Part shown: piece by piece, positions 1 to 10,903 of the stretch
How positions within the stretch are numbered: the stretch's first letter is position 1
Layout of the letters: every line of letters starts with the position of its first letter
Origin: Rheum nobile
Lineage: Eukaryota > Streptophyta > Magnoliopsida > Caryophyllales > Polygonaceae
Direction of reading: 5' to 3'
Assembly: GCA_027886185.1 (NCBI GenBank)
Contig: WOAB01000211.1
Coordinates: 4,750,001 to 4,814,000, forward strand
Length of the DNA: 64,000 bases
Notes under the pieces: model-generated
What the model was told of the DNA's origin: nothing
The model's database searches: none
What the model saw: the letters and a program-made list of their open reading frames with translations, nothing else
Made by a program: the position numbers and the translations under genes

Positions 1-416
1 CATCATCATCATCAAAGGGATACTTCTTTTGCTTTCTCTCTTGAAGAGTGAGCTTTTTAACGGGCTCTTTGTCTTTACTCTTATTTTGGGTTTTGAAATT
101 ACCCTCATTAGAGAATTGGCCATTTTCTTTGATGGAAATGGTCATAGACTCATCTTCATTTTGTGACCTTTTTCCACTATTTACATGAGTATGATGAAGT
201 CCATTTCACGTCGAGCAAGTTGGTGTTCGACATTACAAGCCTTTGATACCAAAGCATCAAAAGATAGTGGTTCGGCACTACCTACATGTATAGCCAGCTC
301 AGGGAGCAAATTATTTGTGCACATTTGAACACATGCTAGCTCACTCAATTTTTCGAGGGTATTGGAGGCTTAGACTCCTCTATCTTGCTATAAAGTCATT
401 TGAAGACTCATCATGC
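1..416 (-). pseudogene. Gag remnant, first (left-truncated) unit
   Basis: This is the 5' part of the array gag, equivalent to about 4443-4860. It encodes the segment around SELACVQMC and the Lys-rich linker. A one-base deletion near 208 (CCATTTCACG against CCATTTTCACG in other units) shifts the frame. Upstream coding stops at the RHDE segment near 412, where the spacer module begins. The rest lies left of the window. Confidence 0.75.
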
Positions 417-547
417 CTTTGGTTACGTAAAAACCCTTTTTTGATAAACCAAGATCAAGTTCCAAATTTTATTTTTAAACTTGATTAAATATATATAGTT
501 GTGAGGCTTTCAAACCCAATTTATATTAAGTAGGGTTATATGTATTA

Positions 548-1011
548 GATCTTTGCAACTACAAATTTTTATGTAGTGTATGGATCGGTTTGAATTTTCA
601 CAATTAGGTGTGGTGGCTAGATCCGTTTGAATATTGACCACAACAATTTTATATGTAGCATTCAGATCCATTTGAATCCTCACAACTACGGGATTTTGAG
701 TGACGGTTCGATCCATTTGAATCTTCACCACTATGAGTTTATATGTAGCTTTAGGATCCGTTTGAATCCTTGCAACTTTGGGACTTCTTGTAGTGGCGAA
801 ACGATATGTTTCAAACCAACTACGTGTCTTCGATGTAGCGGCGAACCTAAGCGTTTCGAGCCAACTTCGGGTCTTGGTTGTAGCGGCGAAACTATGCGTT
901 TCGAGCCAACTACGGATCTTCGTTGTAGTGGCGAAACTATGCGTTTGAGCCAACTACGGGTCTTCGATGTAGCGGCGAAACTAAGCGTTTCAAGCCAACT
1001 ATGGGTTCTTT
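548..1011. repeat. 45-bp minisatellite, about 10 monomers (unit 0)
   Basis: Monomers start at 620, 665, 710, 755, 800, 845, 890 and 935, almost all exactly 45 bp; degenerate shorter monomers lie at 548 and 583. The left half starts with GATCC and the right half with AAC(T)A; both are diverged forms of one monomer. Because 45 is divisible by 3 and the monomers lack stops, long ORFs of 15-residue repeats appear on both strands (510-953 minus, 627-1043 plus). They are a by-product of the period and I do not call them genes. Confidence 0.85.
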
Positions 1012-1310
1012 ATCATCTTGCTCAATCTATGATAAATACATGATGTTATTAGCTATGAGAAATTTGAACAAAGAAAAGAGATATATACCAAAATTTACGT
1101 CGGTCTTGTTCGCGGTACAACACTTTAGTTGACTCCTTTATTTCTTATGCTCTCACGGCTAGTTATAAGTACTTATCTCTTCTTGTGATTTGTGAGCAAA
1201 GACCCAAAATAAACCGAAGACCCTCTCTCATTTTTTTCTATCTTGAGCTCTCGTTTCTTTTGAGCTTTTTTTTTTTGGAATTCAAGCCTCCATCTTTCCG
1301 GCAAAAATTC

Positions 1311-1436
1311 TATATAAAACTGCTTAAAAAATCCCATCATTTAAAGCCTTTGACTGCTAAATTTAAAGAGAAGAAACGAAAGGCCAACATGCCGTTCAAT
1401 GACCAATTTAACGGCTACAGTATTGAGGTGTTATGA
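1311..1436 (+). promoter_or_regulatory. TATA-like site and conserved 15-codon micro-ORF (unit 0)
   Basis: TATATAAAA at 1311-1319 is followed about 70 bases later by ATG at 1389 in the context GCCAACATGCC. The micro-ORF reads MPFNDQFNGYSIEVL and stops at 1434-1436. Site, spacing and peptide recur in units 1-5. Transcription from it is inferred; no protein homology is recognised. Confidence 0.4.
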
Positions 1437-2515
1437 ATGTGTACTAATTGATAGATATGCATTGGAATAATGGAAGAATGCCGTAATGACAATTTTCCTA
1501 TCATTTTCATCCCTTAACTCAGCCGTTATGAACATCAAGTATATGGCTAATATAAAGGGACTTTGAAACTTGCCGATCAAGCCAAATTAAGTGCATTAAG
1601 TTTTGGTAATTAGAGTCATTTTAATCACCACTAATTTTTTATTGCATATATACGTAGCAAAGACTTGTGACACGTATGAGGTGATGGTATATAGAGTAAC
1701 AATAATATGGTACAAGACTTTTGATATATAATTTTTTGTTAACATCATTTTTCCATGATTAATCTTTAAATCATAATTGTTTAAAATTCATGAAAATTTA
1801 CCCCTCAACAGTTGCCCCCCGAACATTGTGCGTGTGAATTATAGAACACGTACAAGGTTCGAGATGATATGAGATTATTGAATTTTTTTTATCTCATTCG
1901 CATGGTCACCCACCCATTGATGTATAGTCGACATATGCTTGCGACAAGACAAAATGGTATAAGGTATGGGTATATGGATAATTGAGAAATTTTTTTGGAC
2001 TTGGTATATGCTTTTGACTTTGAGGCCTTAGGTCGTACTTGGCTTTGACTTTTGGCCAGTTGATCATTTTTGTAGACACGGATTTGGCTATGAGGCTTTA
2101 TGCCATAGATGTCGATTTTTTCGACTTCCTTTGTGGTAAACTTTTGAGGGTATACCCATACTGTGTGACAAAATTTGAGTTTTGGGGGCATTTAGTGACT
2201 GAACATATGATATTGACGCAAGTCATAGGGGTTTTCTATCTTGGTTCGGGATAGAGGTTAAAGAGCTTGAGAGAGACGAGGTTAACTTTTGTGAGGAGAT
2301 GAAGAGGATGTTTTGGGTATTTTTGCATATAATTCCTTGGGTGGAGATTTTGATTCTCCTCTCTTTTTTATCCCTTGCCGTTTTATATGAGCTCGGACCA
2401 TATTTCCAAGATAATGGATGGTTATAAGATACTGTCTTTTTTTTCCTCGAAAATACAAGAGGATGTTTTTTGTTTTGTTTTTGTGGTTGCATCTAGCAAA
2501 TGAATTGACTAGACT
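1437..2515. repeat. AT-rich spacer block with 71-codon ORF
   Basis: This AT-rich block is shared by all units. It contains the conserved string CCCCGAACATTGTG near 1817 and a short ORF on + at 2039-2254 (71 codons, starting MALTFGQLIIFVDTD) that overlaps a minus-strand 100-codon ORF at 1889-2191 (MPPKLKFCHTVWVYPQ). The + ORF recurs near 11898 (shortened), 21042, 25649, 30252 and 34760, and is broken near 40.7 kb. I recognise neither protein. Conservation between units reflects shared descent and is not evidence of function. Confidence 0.4.
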
Positions 2516-3145
2516 GCCTATGTACCCCATTTATGAGGGATCAAGCCATCGTAGTTCTTTCTGAACCAATTTAGTTTAGTTTTTGTCTTTATATGCACTA
2601 GAGGATGAAATGTAAACCCGAAGGGTTGTCAAATTTTAAATCTGATTTATCATGTGCATATCTATATTGCCTTTTGTGCGCATCGCCGAGATAACTTGAA
2701 CCCATCTTCTAAGAAGAGTTGCCCAAGTCATTTCGACTATCATTTGCGCATAGGCTTTTGATGTTGGTTTGACATTTGTGACTGAATCCGATATGATTTG
2801 AGATCGAATTTCTTACGTACCCTTATAAGGATCAAATCTTAACGTAGTTCTTATTGTACCAATGTAGTTTAGTTTTTGTCTTTATATGCACTAGAGGACG
2901 AAATGTAAACCCGAAGGGTTGTCAAAATTTCAATCCAACATATCATGTGCATTTATATATTGCTTTTTGTACGCATCACTGAGATAACTTGAACCCACCT
3001 TCTAGGAAGGGTTGCTCAAGTCATTTCTACTATCATTTGCGCATAGGCTCTAGACTTTGATTTGAGATTTGCGACTGAATCCGATTGTGTTTTCGTTCGA
3101 ATTTCCTACGTACCCTTATTGGGATCAAATCTTAACGTAGTTCTT
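2516..3145. repeat. Inverted-repeat motif tract (unit 0)
   Basis: Three copies of a CTACGTACCC...ACGTAG motif (near 2516, 2812 and 3106, about 295 bp apart) have complementary CTACGT/ACGTAG arms around a GGATC core. Between them lie AACCC-GAA-GGGTT hairpins (2615-2627, 2908-2920) and a CACCTTCTAGGAAGGGTT hairpin. Similar motifs occur in the LTRs at 39.1, 43.8 and 47.4 kb, so the tract looks LTR-derived. From 3146 to 3398 I see only sequence bridging to the gag stop, including a + frame encoding a His/Phe-rich string that I do not regard as a gene. Confidence 0.6.
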
Positions 3146-3398
3146 GTTCAACCGTTAACTTCTACTTTCCCATATCAATGACATTATTTGGACCATCTTG
3201 ATGCGGTCCGGTGAATTCTCCTTGTTGTTTCACTTTTCAAGGTTATCACCATTTGGAGCTCTTTCATAGAGTTATGGATTTTAAAACTTTGCCTCAAAGG
3301 AGACATTGTCTTATTCCAACTTGGGCATCATTTGATTTTTGGACGAGGAAACTTGATTGCTTCTAGCTCTTGATCCTCCATTTCTTGGTCCTTTTGAT

Positions 3399-4860
3399 TT
3401 AAACCCTCTCATTTTTAGGCCCATCAACTTTCTCGAGCCTTTCAAACACAGATGGTCGAGGTGATCCCATTCTTGTCGAATCAAATCTTATTCCATTGGC
3501 TTTATGACACCTGTTTTCAAAAGTCTCCTTTCGTTGGAAACTTGCAAGTTGTTGATAACACCCTCATTGAGAAATTTTGTTTGAGCTTTTTCCTTAGAAA
3601 ATGGTCTTGAGTTTTGCACCATAATATTGTGATTATTTTGTCTTCTTGGACAAGAAGGCATGATGGAAGGACTAGAGGTTTCACCTCGTAGCACCACCCT
3701 CTTGTTCTCATTTTTTCCTTCTCTAAAGTATTTGTGGAAAACCAATGTATCTTTTGAGATGGATTGGTCAACCTTTTGTAAAGGAAAAGTATAACGAAGA
3801 TCATCAATTTTTCCTTAAATTTGCCCTTGTATTTGGGTGTGTATTTGATCACCTCATATCGAGAAAGTTCACTATCATCTTCATCATCCACGACACAAGA
3901 AATCAGGTAGCATTGTGCAATTTCTTCTACATAGATTGAATCATCATCATGATCTAAGTAGTTGTCATTGAGAATATCTTTACGGATAAAGTCCGTCAAG
4001 GTGAAAGGAACTCTTTGAGGCTGAATGTATTCATCCTCATAATCAGTTTCAGGCTTTTTTTCTTTTATACACATCTTCATTTCTTTCTTGTGTTTCTTGC
4101 TCTTCTTTCTGTTTGGTTCTTTTTCACGGGTCTTGGATCCTGAAGGACAAGCATTGGAAACTTCTGGTGATATACGGAGCGCGTCCACATCTTCTACTAC
4201 TGAAATTGTGTTTGATGAAGCGTATGAGCCTTTTGAACCTGCCCCTTCATACTCAATCTCCTCTACATTGATTATTCCTTCTATGATATACTTCAAGACA
4301 TAACAATCTTGAATTGAATGACCAATAATGCGATGATATGGACAATACTTTGGGTCACTCGTCATAGTCACTTCATTGGGCCTTTTTGGCTCGGGGAGTG
4401 TTAGAGCCTTAAAGACCATAAGCTCATTAAAGATCCATTGAACATCATCATCATCAAAGGGATACTTCCTTTGCTTTCTCTCTTGAAGAGTGAGCTTTTT
4501 AACGGGCTCTTTGGCTTTACTCTTATTTTGGGTTTTGAAATTACCCTCATTAGAGAATTGGCCATTTTCTTTGATGGAAATGGTCATAGACTCATCTTCA
4601 TTTTGTGACCTTTTTCCACTATTTACATGAGTATGATGAAGTCCATTTTCACGTCGAGCAAGTTGGCGTTCGACGTTACAAACCTTTGATACCAAAGCAT
4701 CAAAAGATAGTGGTTCGGCACTACCTACATGTACAGCCAGCTCAAAGAGCAAATTATTTGTGCACATTTGAACACATGCTAGCTCACTCAATTTTTCGAG
4801 GGCATTGGAGCCTTAGACTCCTCTATCTTGCTATAAAGTCATTTGAAGATTCATCATGCC
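3399..4860 (-). pseudogene. Ty3/gypsy gag remnant, unit 1
   Basis: The upstream frame (start about 4791) holds the end of the retrotransposon gag domain (SELACVQMCTNNLL), a Lys/Arg-rich linker and a variant zinc knuckle of form C-x2-H-x4-H-x4-C (CPYHRIIGHSIQDC, 4303-4344), which binds the element RNA in this family. A frameshift near 3770 moves the C-terminal third to another frame, where one SVFERL motif remains. This unit has lost about 54 bp near 3469 that carry the SVFQRL motif elsewhere. Protease, RT and integrase are absent. The gag amino half is missing upstream of RHDE, where the spacer begins. The variant knuckle suggests the Tat/Ogre or Athila side of Ty3/gypsy. Confidence 0.75.
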
Positions 4861-4990
4861 TTTGGTTACGTAAAAACCCTTTTTTGATAAACTAAGATCA
4901 AGTTCCAAATTTTATTTTTAAACTTGATTAAATATATATAGTTGTGAGGCTTTCAAACCCAATTTAAATTAAGTAGGGTTATATGTATTA

Positions 4991-5403
4991 GATCTTTGCA
5001 ACTACAAATTTTTATGTAGTGTATGGATTGGCTTGAATTTTCACAATTAGGTGTGGTGGCTAGATCCGTTTGAATCTTGACCACAACGATTTTATATGTA
5101 GCATTCAAATCCATTTGAATCCTCACAACTACGGGATTTTGAGTGACGGTTCGATCCATTTGAATATTCACCACTATGAGTTTACATGTAGCTTTAGGAT
5201 CCGTTTGATTCCTTGCAACTTTGGGACTTCTTATAGTGGCGAAACGATATGTTTCAAACCAACTACGGGTCTTCGATGTAGCGGCGAAACTAAGCATTTC
5301 GAGCCAACTACGGGTCTTGGTTGTAGCGGCGAAACTATGCGTTTCGAGCCAACTACGGATCTTCGATATAGCGGCGAAACTATGCGTTTCGAGCCAACTA
5401 CGG
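4991..5403. repeat. 45-bp minisatellite (unit 1, one monomer fewer)
   Basis: Same array as at 548-1011 but shorter by about one right-hand monomer; the last monomer runs straight into TTTCTTTATCATC. Loss of exactly one period indicates slippage or unequal exchange within the array. Confidence 0.8.
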
Positions 5404-5708
5404 TTTCTTTATCATCTTGCTCAATCTATGACAAATACATGATGTTATTAGCTATGAGAAATTTGAACAAAGAAAAGAGAGATATACCGAAATTGACGTC
5501 GGTCTTGTTGGCGGTACAACACTTCGGTTGACTCTTATATTTCTTATGCTCTCATGGCTAGTTATAAGTACTTATCTCTTCTTGTGATTTGTGAGCAAAG
5601 ACCCAAAATAAACCAAAGACCCTCTCTCATTTTTTTTCTATCTTGAGCTCTCCTTTCTTTTGAACTTTTTTTTTGGAATTCAAGCCTCCACCTTTCCTGC
5701 AAAAATGC

Positions 5709-5834
5709 TATATAAAGCTGCTTAAAAAATCCCATCATTTAAAGCCTTTGACTGCTCAAATTTAACAGAAGAAACGAAAGGCCAACATGCCGTTCAATGA
5801 CCAATTTAACGGCTACAGTATTGAGGTGTTATGA
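5709..5834 (+). promoter_or_regulatory. TATA-like site and micro-ORF (unit 1)
   Basis: TATATAAAG at 5709-5717 lies 78 bases before ATG 5787; the 15-codon micro-ORF ends at 5834 and encodes the same peptide as at 1389. The interval 5835-6247 is AT-rich spacer with no ORF I can support; it is cut by the copia insertion. Confidence 0.4.
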
Positions 5835-6252
5835 ATGTGTACTAATTGATAGATATCCATTGGAATAATGGAAGAATGCCGTAATGACAATTTTCCTATC
5901 ATCAATTTCATCCCTGAACTCAGCCGTTATGAACATCAAGTATATGGCCAATATAAAGGGACTTTGAAACTTGCCGATCAAGCCAAATTAAGTGCATTAA
6001 CTTTTGGTAATTTGAGTCATTTTAATCACCACTAATTTTTTATTGCATATATACGTAGCAAATACTTGTCACACGTATGAGGTGAATGGTATATAGAGTA
6101 ACAATAATATGGTATAAGACTTTTGATATATAAATTTTTTTTAACATCATATTTCCATGATTAATCTTGAAATCATAATTGTTTAAAATTCATGAAAATT
6201 TATCCCTCAACAGTTGCCCCTCGAACATTGTGTGTGTGATTATAAACACGTG

Positions 6253-7088
6253 TGTTGAATCGTTAGTGTGTTAAACAGGGAACGGTGTGACCGTTCCCTG
6301 GGCAGCGGAAATAAACAAAGATTCAAAGTAACAACAAAGTTCACAAACGTATACTTGTATTATTAAGAATTGTACAATCTCACAAGTCTTCTCTCCACCT
6401 ATACCCTAGGTTATAAGACTTTGAGTGCAATCAACTCTCAATGACACAAGAACATAAAGAAAATCCTAAGCAATCAAGTACAAACCCGTACCTTGCAATG
6501 GATCTCCTGATCTCAACCTTGCAATAAGCTCCTTCTAGTATTCAATGTGATAGCTGAGATACATTTCCCCAAGGTAAACTCATCTATATATAGTGGTAGA
6601 AAAGATCTCTTACCAAATTACCAAATAGTTAGCAACCCCGCTATATAAGGTAACGGTGAAAGATTTTCTTTCCAACTAAACAATTCAGATCATGAACACA
6701 TAGTTTCCATATAAAAACTTTCCTAAGACACATTATCTTCTTCTTCTTCAAGTAAGACTCGAAATCTTGTTTCCTTGTATAACCGAGTCAATCTGGGAAC
6801 AACTGGAACTTTTCTGCGATCCGTATTGTTCCTCAGACACGGTGTTTCCATAAATAGAACTTTCCTTGTATAGGAACCACGTGCTTTCAGATTTCCAATT
6901 TGTTTGAATAGGAACTGTTCCTTGTTTCCATAACGTTCCATTGTGCTTCTCTGCTTTCTCTTCTTCACTGTTTTCCATTGTTCCTTTATCCTTTCATAAA
7001 ACCTAAAACTCATAGGAACAACAAGAAAACATAAAACCTAATGGTGTTTATCATCATCAAAACCAGAGGGAACGTCAAGGTTCTAACA
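6253..7088 (-). repeat. Copia 3' LTR (836 bp)
   Basis: Read on the minus strand it starts TGTTAGAACC and ends CGATTCAACA, giving TGTT...AACA ends. It contains the palindromic AGGGAACGGTGTGACCGTTCCCT near 6287 and a TATA-like run near 6588. By eye it differs from the other LTR at about 21 positions plus one 53-bp indel. Confidence 0.9.
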
Positions 7089-7106
7089 ATTTCCCCCTTT
7101 TTGGTG
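7089..7106 (-). other. Copia polypurine tract
   Basis: On the minus strand AAAAAGGGGGAAATT lies directly upstream of the 3' LTR. This is the expected primer site for plus-strand synthesis. Confidence 0.8.
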
Positions 7107-8039
7107 ATGACAAACCCATTCAAAAATTGTTCGATCAAAACAAAGTAATAAGCAAAGCAATATGAATCAACATGTATCTCAGTTTAAATGTATAAGCAAA
7201 ATTTGAGTGCAAATGAATAATTGCAATTCATACCTTCAAGTTGCATCATCGTTCCCCCTCAGCACTAGCATCGTCCAGAAATTCACAAAGAATTAGGAAC
7301 AATTAAACTATTACCTCATTTAACTGAGTTATCGCACAATTTCCACACTTCCCCCTTTTGGCATCATCAAAAGATCAAAAAGAAACAGTGGAACAACACA
7401 ACTAAGGCAGCAGGCAAGTGCAAAATAAAAGTTCATATATCAAGCAGGGAATTGATTACAAAACAGCAGAGACAAATTGACAAACAAACACAAAAAGATC
7501 AAAATGCAAACACTTAAACAAGATAACATATTAAAAATCGAAGAGAAGAGGGTAAGACGGGTTGGATAAGAAAAGGTGTCCACTCAAGACTCAGAGTCTT
7601 CCTTCCGTTCCTTGTCCTTGCTGAGAAAGTGTTCAATAAGCAGCGACATGATATTCTTAATTTCACGCAGCTCAGCCAACATCTTGCTTTGCACATAACT
7701 GTTCCTTGAAGGTCCTTCACCAGGTACGTGTTTGAGCGCTTCGAAAGGTGGAAACATTCCCTTATCATCCCCTTGATACTTCATTTTGCTTATGTTCACC
7801 ATGTCAAGCTCAGTGACCATGGGAACCTCATCTTCTTCTCTATCATCCCCTTGATACTTCATTTTGAAAGAAGATGTTATCATATAAGAATGAAGCACAT
7901 ATGATCAAGAATAGAAGTTGCAAGAAGTTTCTGATATAGTGTAACACAAAGCACATAGCAAGAATAACAAACAAGTCATTTGCAAATAGCATGCCACATA
8001 GACGATGTTCCCTAGTTTATAATTGATCGATCTAGCCAA
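7107..8039 (-). other. Copia 3' untranslated/extra region with short ORF
   Basis: This lies between RNase H and the polypurine tract. One minus frame (7584-7898, 104 codons) is Glu/Lys-rich and contains the string KMKYQGDD twice, from an approximately 26-bp direct repeat at about 7762 and 7842. SIRE-type elements can carry a third ORF here, but I see no membrane segment or recognisable domain. It may be noncoding. Confidence 0.4.
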
Positions 8040-8570
8040 TCACTGAGGGAATAGTGGAAGTGGAGTTCCTCGATTTAGAGAGATCATCCCAAGGAGCATT
8101 CTCAAATACTCAAAGGGTTTTCTATCTAGTGCTTTGGTGAAGATATATGCGACTTGATCCTCTGTCCTGCAATGATCCATTCTAATGAAATTTTTCTCAA
8201 CATTATCACGAAGAAAATGATGACGAATATCAATATGCTTAGTACGTGAGTGATGAACAAGATTTTTGGAAATGTTGATAGCACTAGTATTATCACACAT
8301 AATGGGAACGGTGCCAAGAGACATACCAAAATCCTCCAATTGTTGTTTGAGCCATAATACCTAGGCACAACAAGAGGCAACAGCTACGTACTCAGCTTCG
8401 GCGGTTGAAAGAGCAACAAAATTTTTCTTCTTTGATGCCCAAGAGACAAGACATAGGCCAAGGAACTGTGCCGTCCCTGAAGTGCTTTTGCGATCCACTA
8501 GGTGACCGGCTAAATCAGCATCAATGAAACCCACTGTTCCTTGGATACCAAAGGCATAGATGATCGTTCC
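8040..8570 (-). pseudogene. Copia RNase H domain
   Basis: In order on the minus strand: DADLAGHLVDRKSTSG, the STAEAEY motif, an in-frame TAG at 8361-8363, then MCDNTSAINISKN and the HIDIRHHFLRD block typical of the copia pol C terminus. The domain would degrade RNA in the RNA-DNA hybrid during reverse transcription. Acidic residues are visible, but the stop and a frameshift to the RT tail near 8579 make it non-functional. Confidence 0.85.
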
Positions 8571-8578
8571 CTTTTCAA

Positions 8579-8812
8579 TTACCGTAGGATCCGTTTGACT
8601 TCAGTTAGGTGTGACTCCTTAGGATTTGCCTGAAATTTAGCACAAAGACACATACTAAACATAATATCTGGCCTATTTGCTGTTAGATAGAGTAATGACC
8701 CAATCATTCCTCTATACATTGTAGCATCCACATTTTTTTTTTCATTCAAATATGCTTTATCTTGATGTTTGAGTTCAACACAACTTCTTATGTTCCTACA
8801 ATTTCTCAGCAT
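8579..8812 (-). pseudogene. Copia reverse transcriptase, C-terminal fragment
   Basis: Only the last part of RT remains: YRGMIGSLLYLTANRPDI followed by AKFQANPKESH, which in intact copia pol immediately precedes RNase H. The catalytic YVDD region and all of integrase are missing. The deletion joins this fragment to the protease stub within about 50 bp (8812-8870). Confidence 0.85.
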
Positions 8813-8869
8813 CTCTTATCTCCAAGGGCAACGGTTCACTTAGAGTGTTGTTGAAGTGAGGTGATCTCT

Positions 8870-8950
8870 AGTTCCCGTCATAAGGCATGAGCATGCACTA
8901 TCAATGAACCACATGTTGTTCCCTCTCACTTCATCCTGCATAGAGAAAGT
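8870..8950 (-). pseudogene. Copia aspartic protease stub
   Basis: The minus strand encodes NNMWFIDSACSCLMTG (about 8881-8926), matching the W-x-x-D-S-G/A start of copia protease. The rest of the protease is lost in the pol deletion. It follows the gag stop at 8950 directly. Confidence 0.75.
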
Positions 8951-9849
8951 TAGTGTTTCGCGACCCAGGCAAGCTTGGCTTTACCTGGTCGCTTAGAAAC
9001 AAAATGATATTCTCTAGGCTTAGCATTGCACATGTCAGGAGATGCATCATAATCATTCAAGTCAACATTATTACTTCTACTGTTCCTTTGCTGAGTGTGC
9101 TCTTCAGTGAACTTTTGTTTCTTAGCACAGTTTTTCACAACATGGCCGTTGTTCCCACAATGCCAGCAAATCTTATTGTAGTCCCCCAAGGTGTACTTAC
9201 GGTTTGGGACAGGCATCCTACGTTGTTTGGCTCTAACGGGGTCAGGTTTACTAGGAAGGTTTCCCTGGGATTGTATAAGATACATTTTATGGGCAGGTTG
9301 ACCAGAGTACCAATATTGGTTTTCATTCAACCCATTCTCCAAGGTTCTCACACGCTCTTCTAGGTACATATTCCTATCCTTGGTGTTTTGGAAATCCCTA
9401 TCCTTCAATTCTCTAAGCTCATGTATGGTTAACTCATGTTCCTCACTCTCTTGTTTTTCACCTTTGTACCCTACACCATACTTGGACTCAACAAAGGTAA
9501 CTTCTTCCTCCTTAAGATTTTGCTCAACTAGAATAGAGTGAATCTTGTTAATCCGAGCTTTCATCTGAGACAGTTCCCTTTCTGTCTTAGAAGGTTCAAG
9601 TTCACGAGTAGTGTCACACTTAACACAAGGAACAACAGAGGAACTAGCAATTTTAGTAAGAGATTCATTCAGTTTCATGCATTTATCCTCAGCATCATTA
9701 AGATCAGTTTGAGTTTGCAAGTTTTCATTATACATGCTCTTAATGAGAGAAATCAAAGATTTTTTATCATAATTAACTAAGGACTCAAAGAAGGTTTCAG
9801 GATCTACCTCTTGTTCTTCGTTGGATGATTTGAGGGTCATGGCACACAT
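8950..9849 (-). pseudogene. Copia gag, C-terminal half with second zinc knuckle
   Basis: This continues the same frame as the 9907-10575 segment after an in-frame stop at 9907. The first half is Glu/Lys-rich and likely coiled coil (KSLISLIKSMYNENLQTQTD, then ELTIHELRELKDRD). A canonical C-x2-C-x4-H-x4-C knuckle CWHCGNNGHVVKNC lies at 9127-9168. It ends LAWVAKH. The long coiled coil plus second knuckle makes this gag larger than in most copia lineages. Confidence 0.8.
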
Positions 9850-9906
9850 CTTGTTGTTCCCCCACGCCTCTGGCTCATCATCATCAGAGTTGGCACATTC
9901 ATCTCC

Positions 9907-10859
9907 CTAGACAGCAACGAAAGCCTTCTTTTTATCGTTCCCAGAAATTTCACCATTGTTGTCTGAGTTGTTCCCTTTAGGGCACTTATTGGCATAGTGA
10001 CCATTTTCCTTGCAGTTGAAGCAAGTGACATCCTTGATGTCTCGTTTCTCACCATTGTTCCCATCATTCCTGAATGATCGACCCTTGCGATAGAGAGTTC
10101 GCATGGCTTTGGTGAAAAGAGTAGTTTTTGGATCTAAACCATCCAAGTTATCATCTTTGTTATTCTCTATCATCTCAACAACTTTTTCAACCATCAAGGC
10201 AATGCCTTTAGGTTTGACATATTTGTCTTCTTCATCATACTTTTTAATTTTCCCAAATACTTCATGAAGTTTGAGTTTTAGAGTATTAGGATTCTCCTTG
10301 AGAATTGCTTTAGTCATCTTATGCCTTGGAGGAAGTCCATCGATAATGATGAAAATTTTCTCCTTGGGAAGAATTTCCTTTTCATCGACATCGTGAGCAG
10401 CAAGTCTAGTGGTGATTTCCTCAAATCTGGATTGATAAGAGGAAACAGTCTCACCATCGATCATGGCGAAGTTATAGAAGTCTTTCTTTGCTTGGAAACG
10501 ATCAAACTCTCTAAGATCAGAACTTTCATGTACATCTGTTCCAAGGCTGCCCACATATCTTTTGCAGTTGCACAAGAGTGTAATTTGGATGCATCTTCAA
10601 TGCTGATAGCGTTGTTGATAAACATACGAGCCTTAGAATTTTTCTCCATGATTCTGAAATCATCTGGACTCCAAGGTTTTGTTCCTTTGATTACATCTTC
10701 AACAACCTTTTCTTCACCAACCTCAATGACTCTCTAGCATTGGTAGTCATTACTCTTCATCCAGTCTGTGAAGAGGTCCTTCCAGTGTTGGAACTTTCCA
10801 CCGATAGGCCGGAACGGTGGTTTGTTATTCCCAAGCCCAACTTCATGAGTGGGAGACAT
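9907..10859 (-). pseudogene. Copia gag, N-terminal half (UBN2-type) with first zinc knuckle
   Basis: Starts at ATG 10859 (MSPTHEVGLGNNKPPFRP), the first ATG after the primer site. The DUF4219/UBN2-like capsid region follows (WKDLFTDWMKSNDYQC, then a TAG near 10738), and MWAALEQMYMKV marks a frameshift near 10525. The next frame carries DRFQAKKDFYNFAMIDGETV, LPPRHKMTKAIL and the zinc knuckle CFNCKENGHYANKC (9982-10023). Gag would form the virus-like particle. One nonsense codon, one frameshift and the stop at 9907 disable it. Confidence 0.85.
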
Positions 10860-10903
10860 TATTACCTGTGAATCTAAAAAGAACACACAATCTAGAGCAA
10901 ACC

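Noticed and set aside
510..1043. Overlapping ORFs of 147 and 138 codons on opposite strands encoding 15-residue repeats
   Set aside because: They follow from a stop-free 45-bp minisatellite; both strands are open and both vary freely between units. I annotate the repeat instead of a protein.
2039..2254. 71-codon ORF as a real gene
   Set aside because: Present in several units but overlapped by an equally long minus ORF, shortened or broken in others (11898, about 40.7 kb) and without homology I recognise; kept only as a note on the spacer block.
417..2515. Spacer module as an integrated pararetrovirus (plus-strand promoter and leader)
   Set aside because: No coat, movement or RT sequence on the + strand and no tRNA primer site in the module; the association with Ty3/gypsy gag and LTRs is clear.
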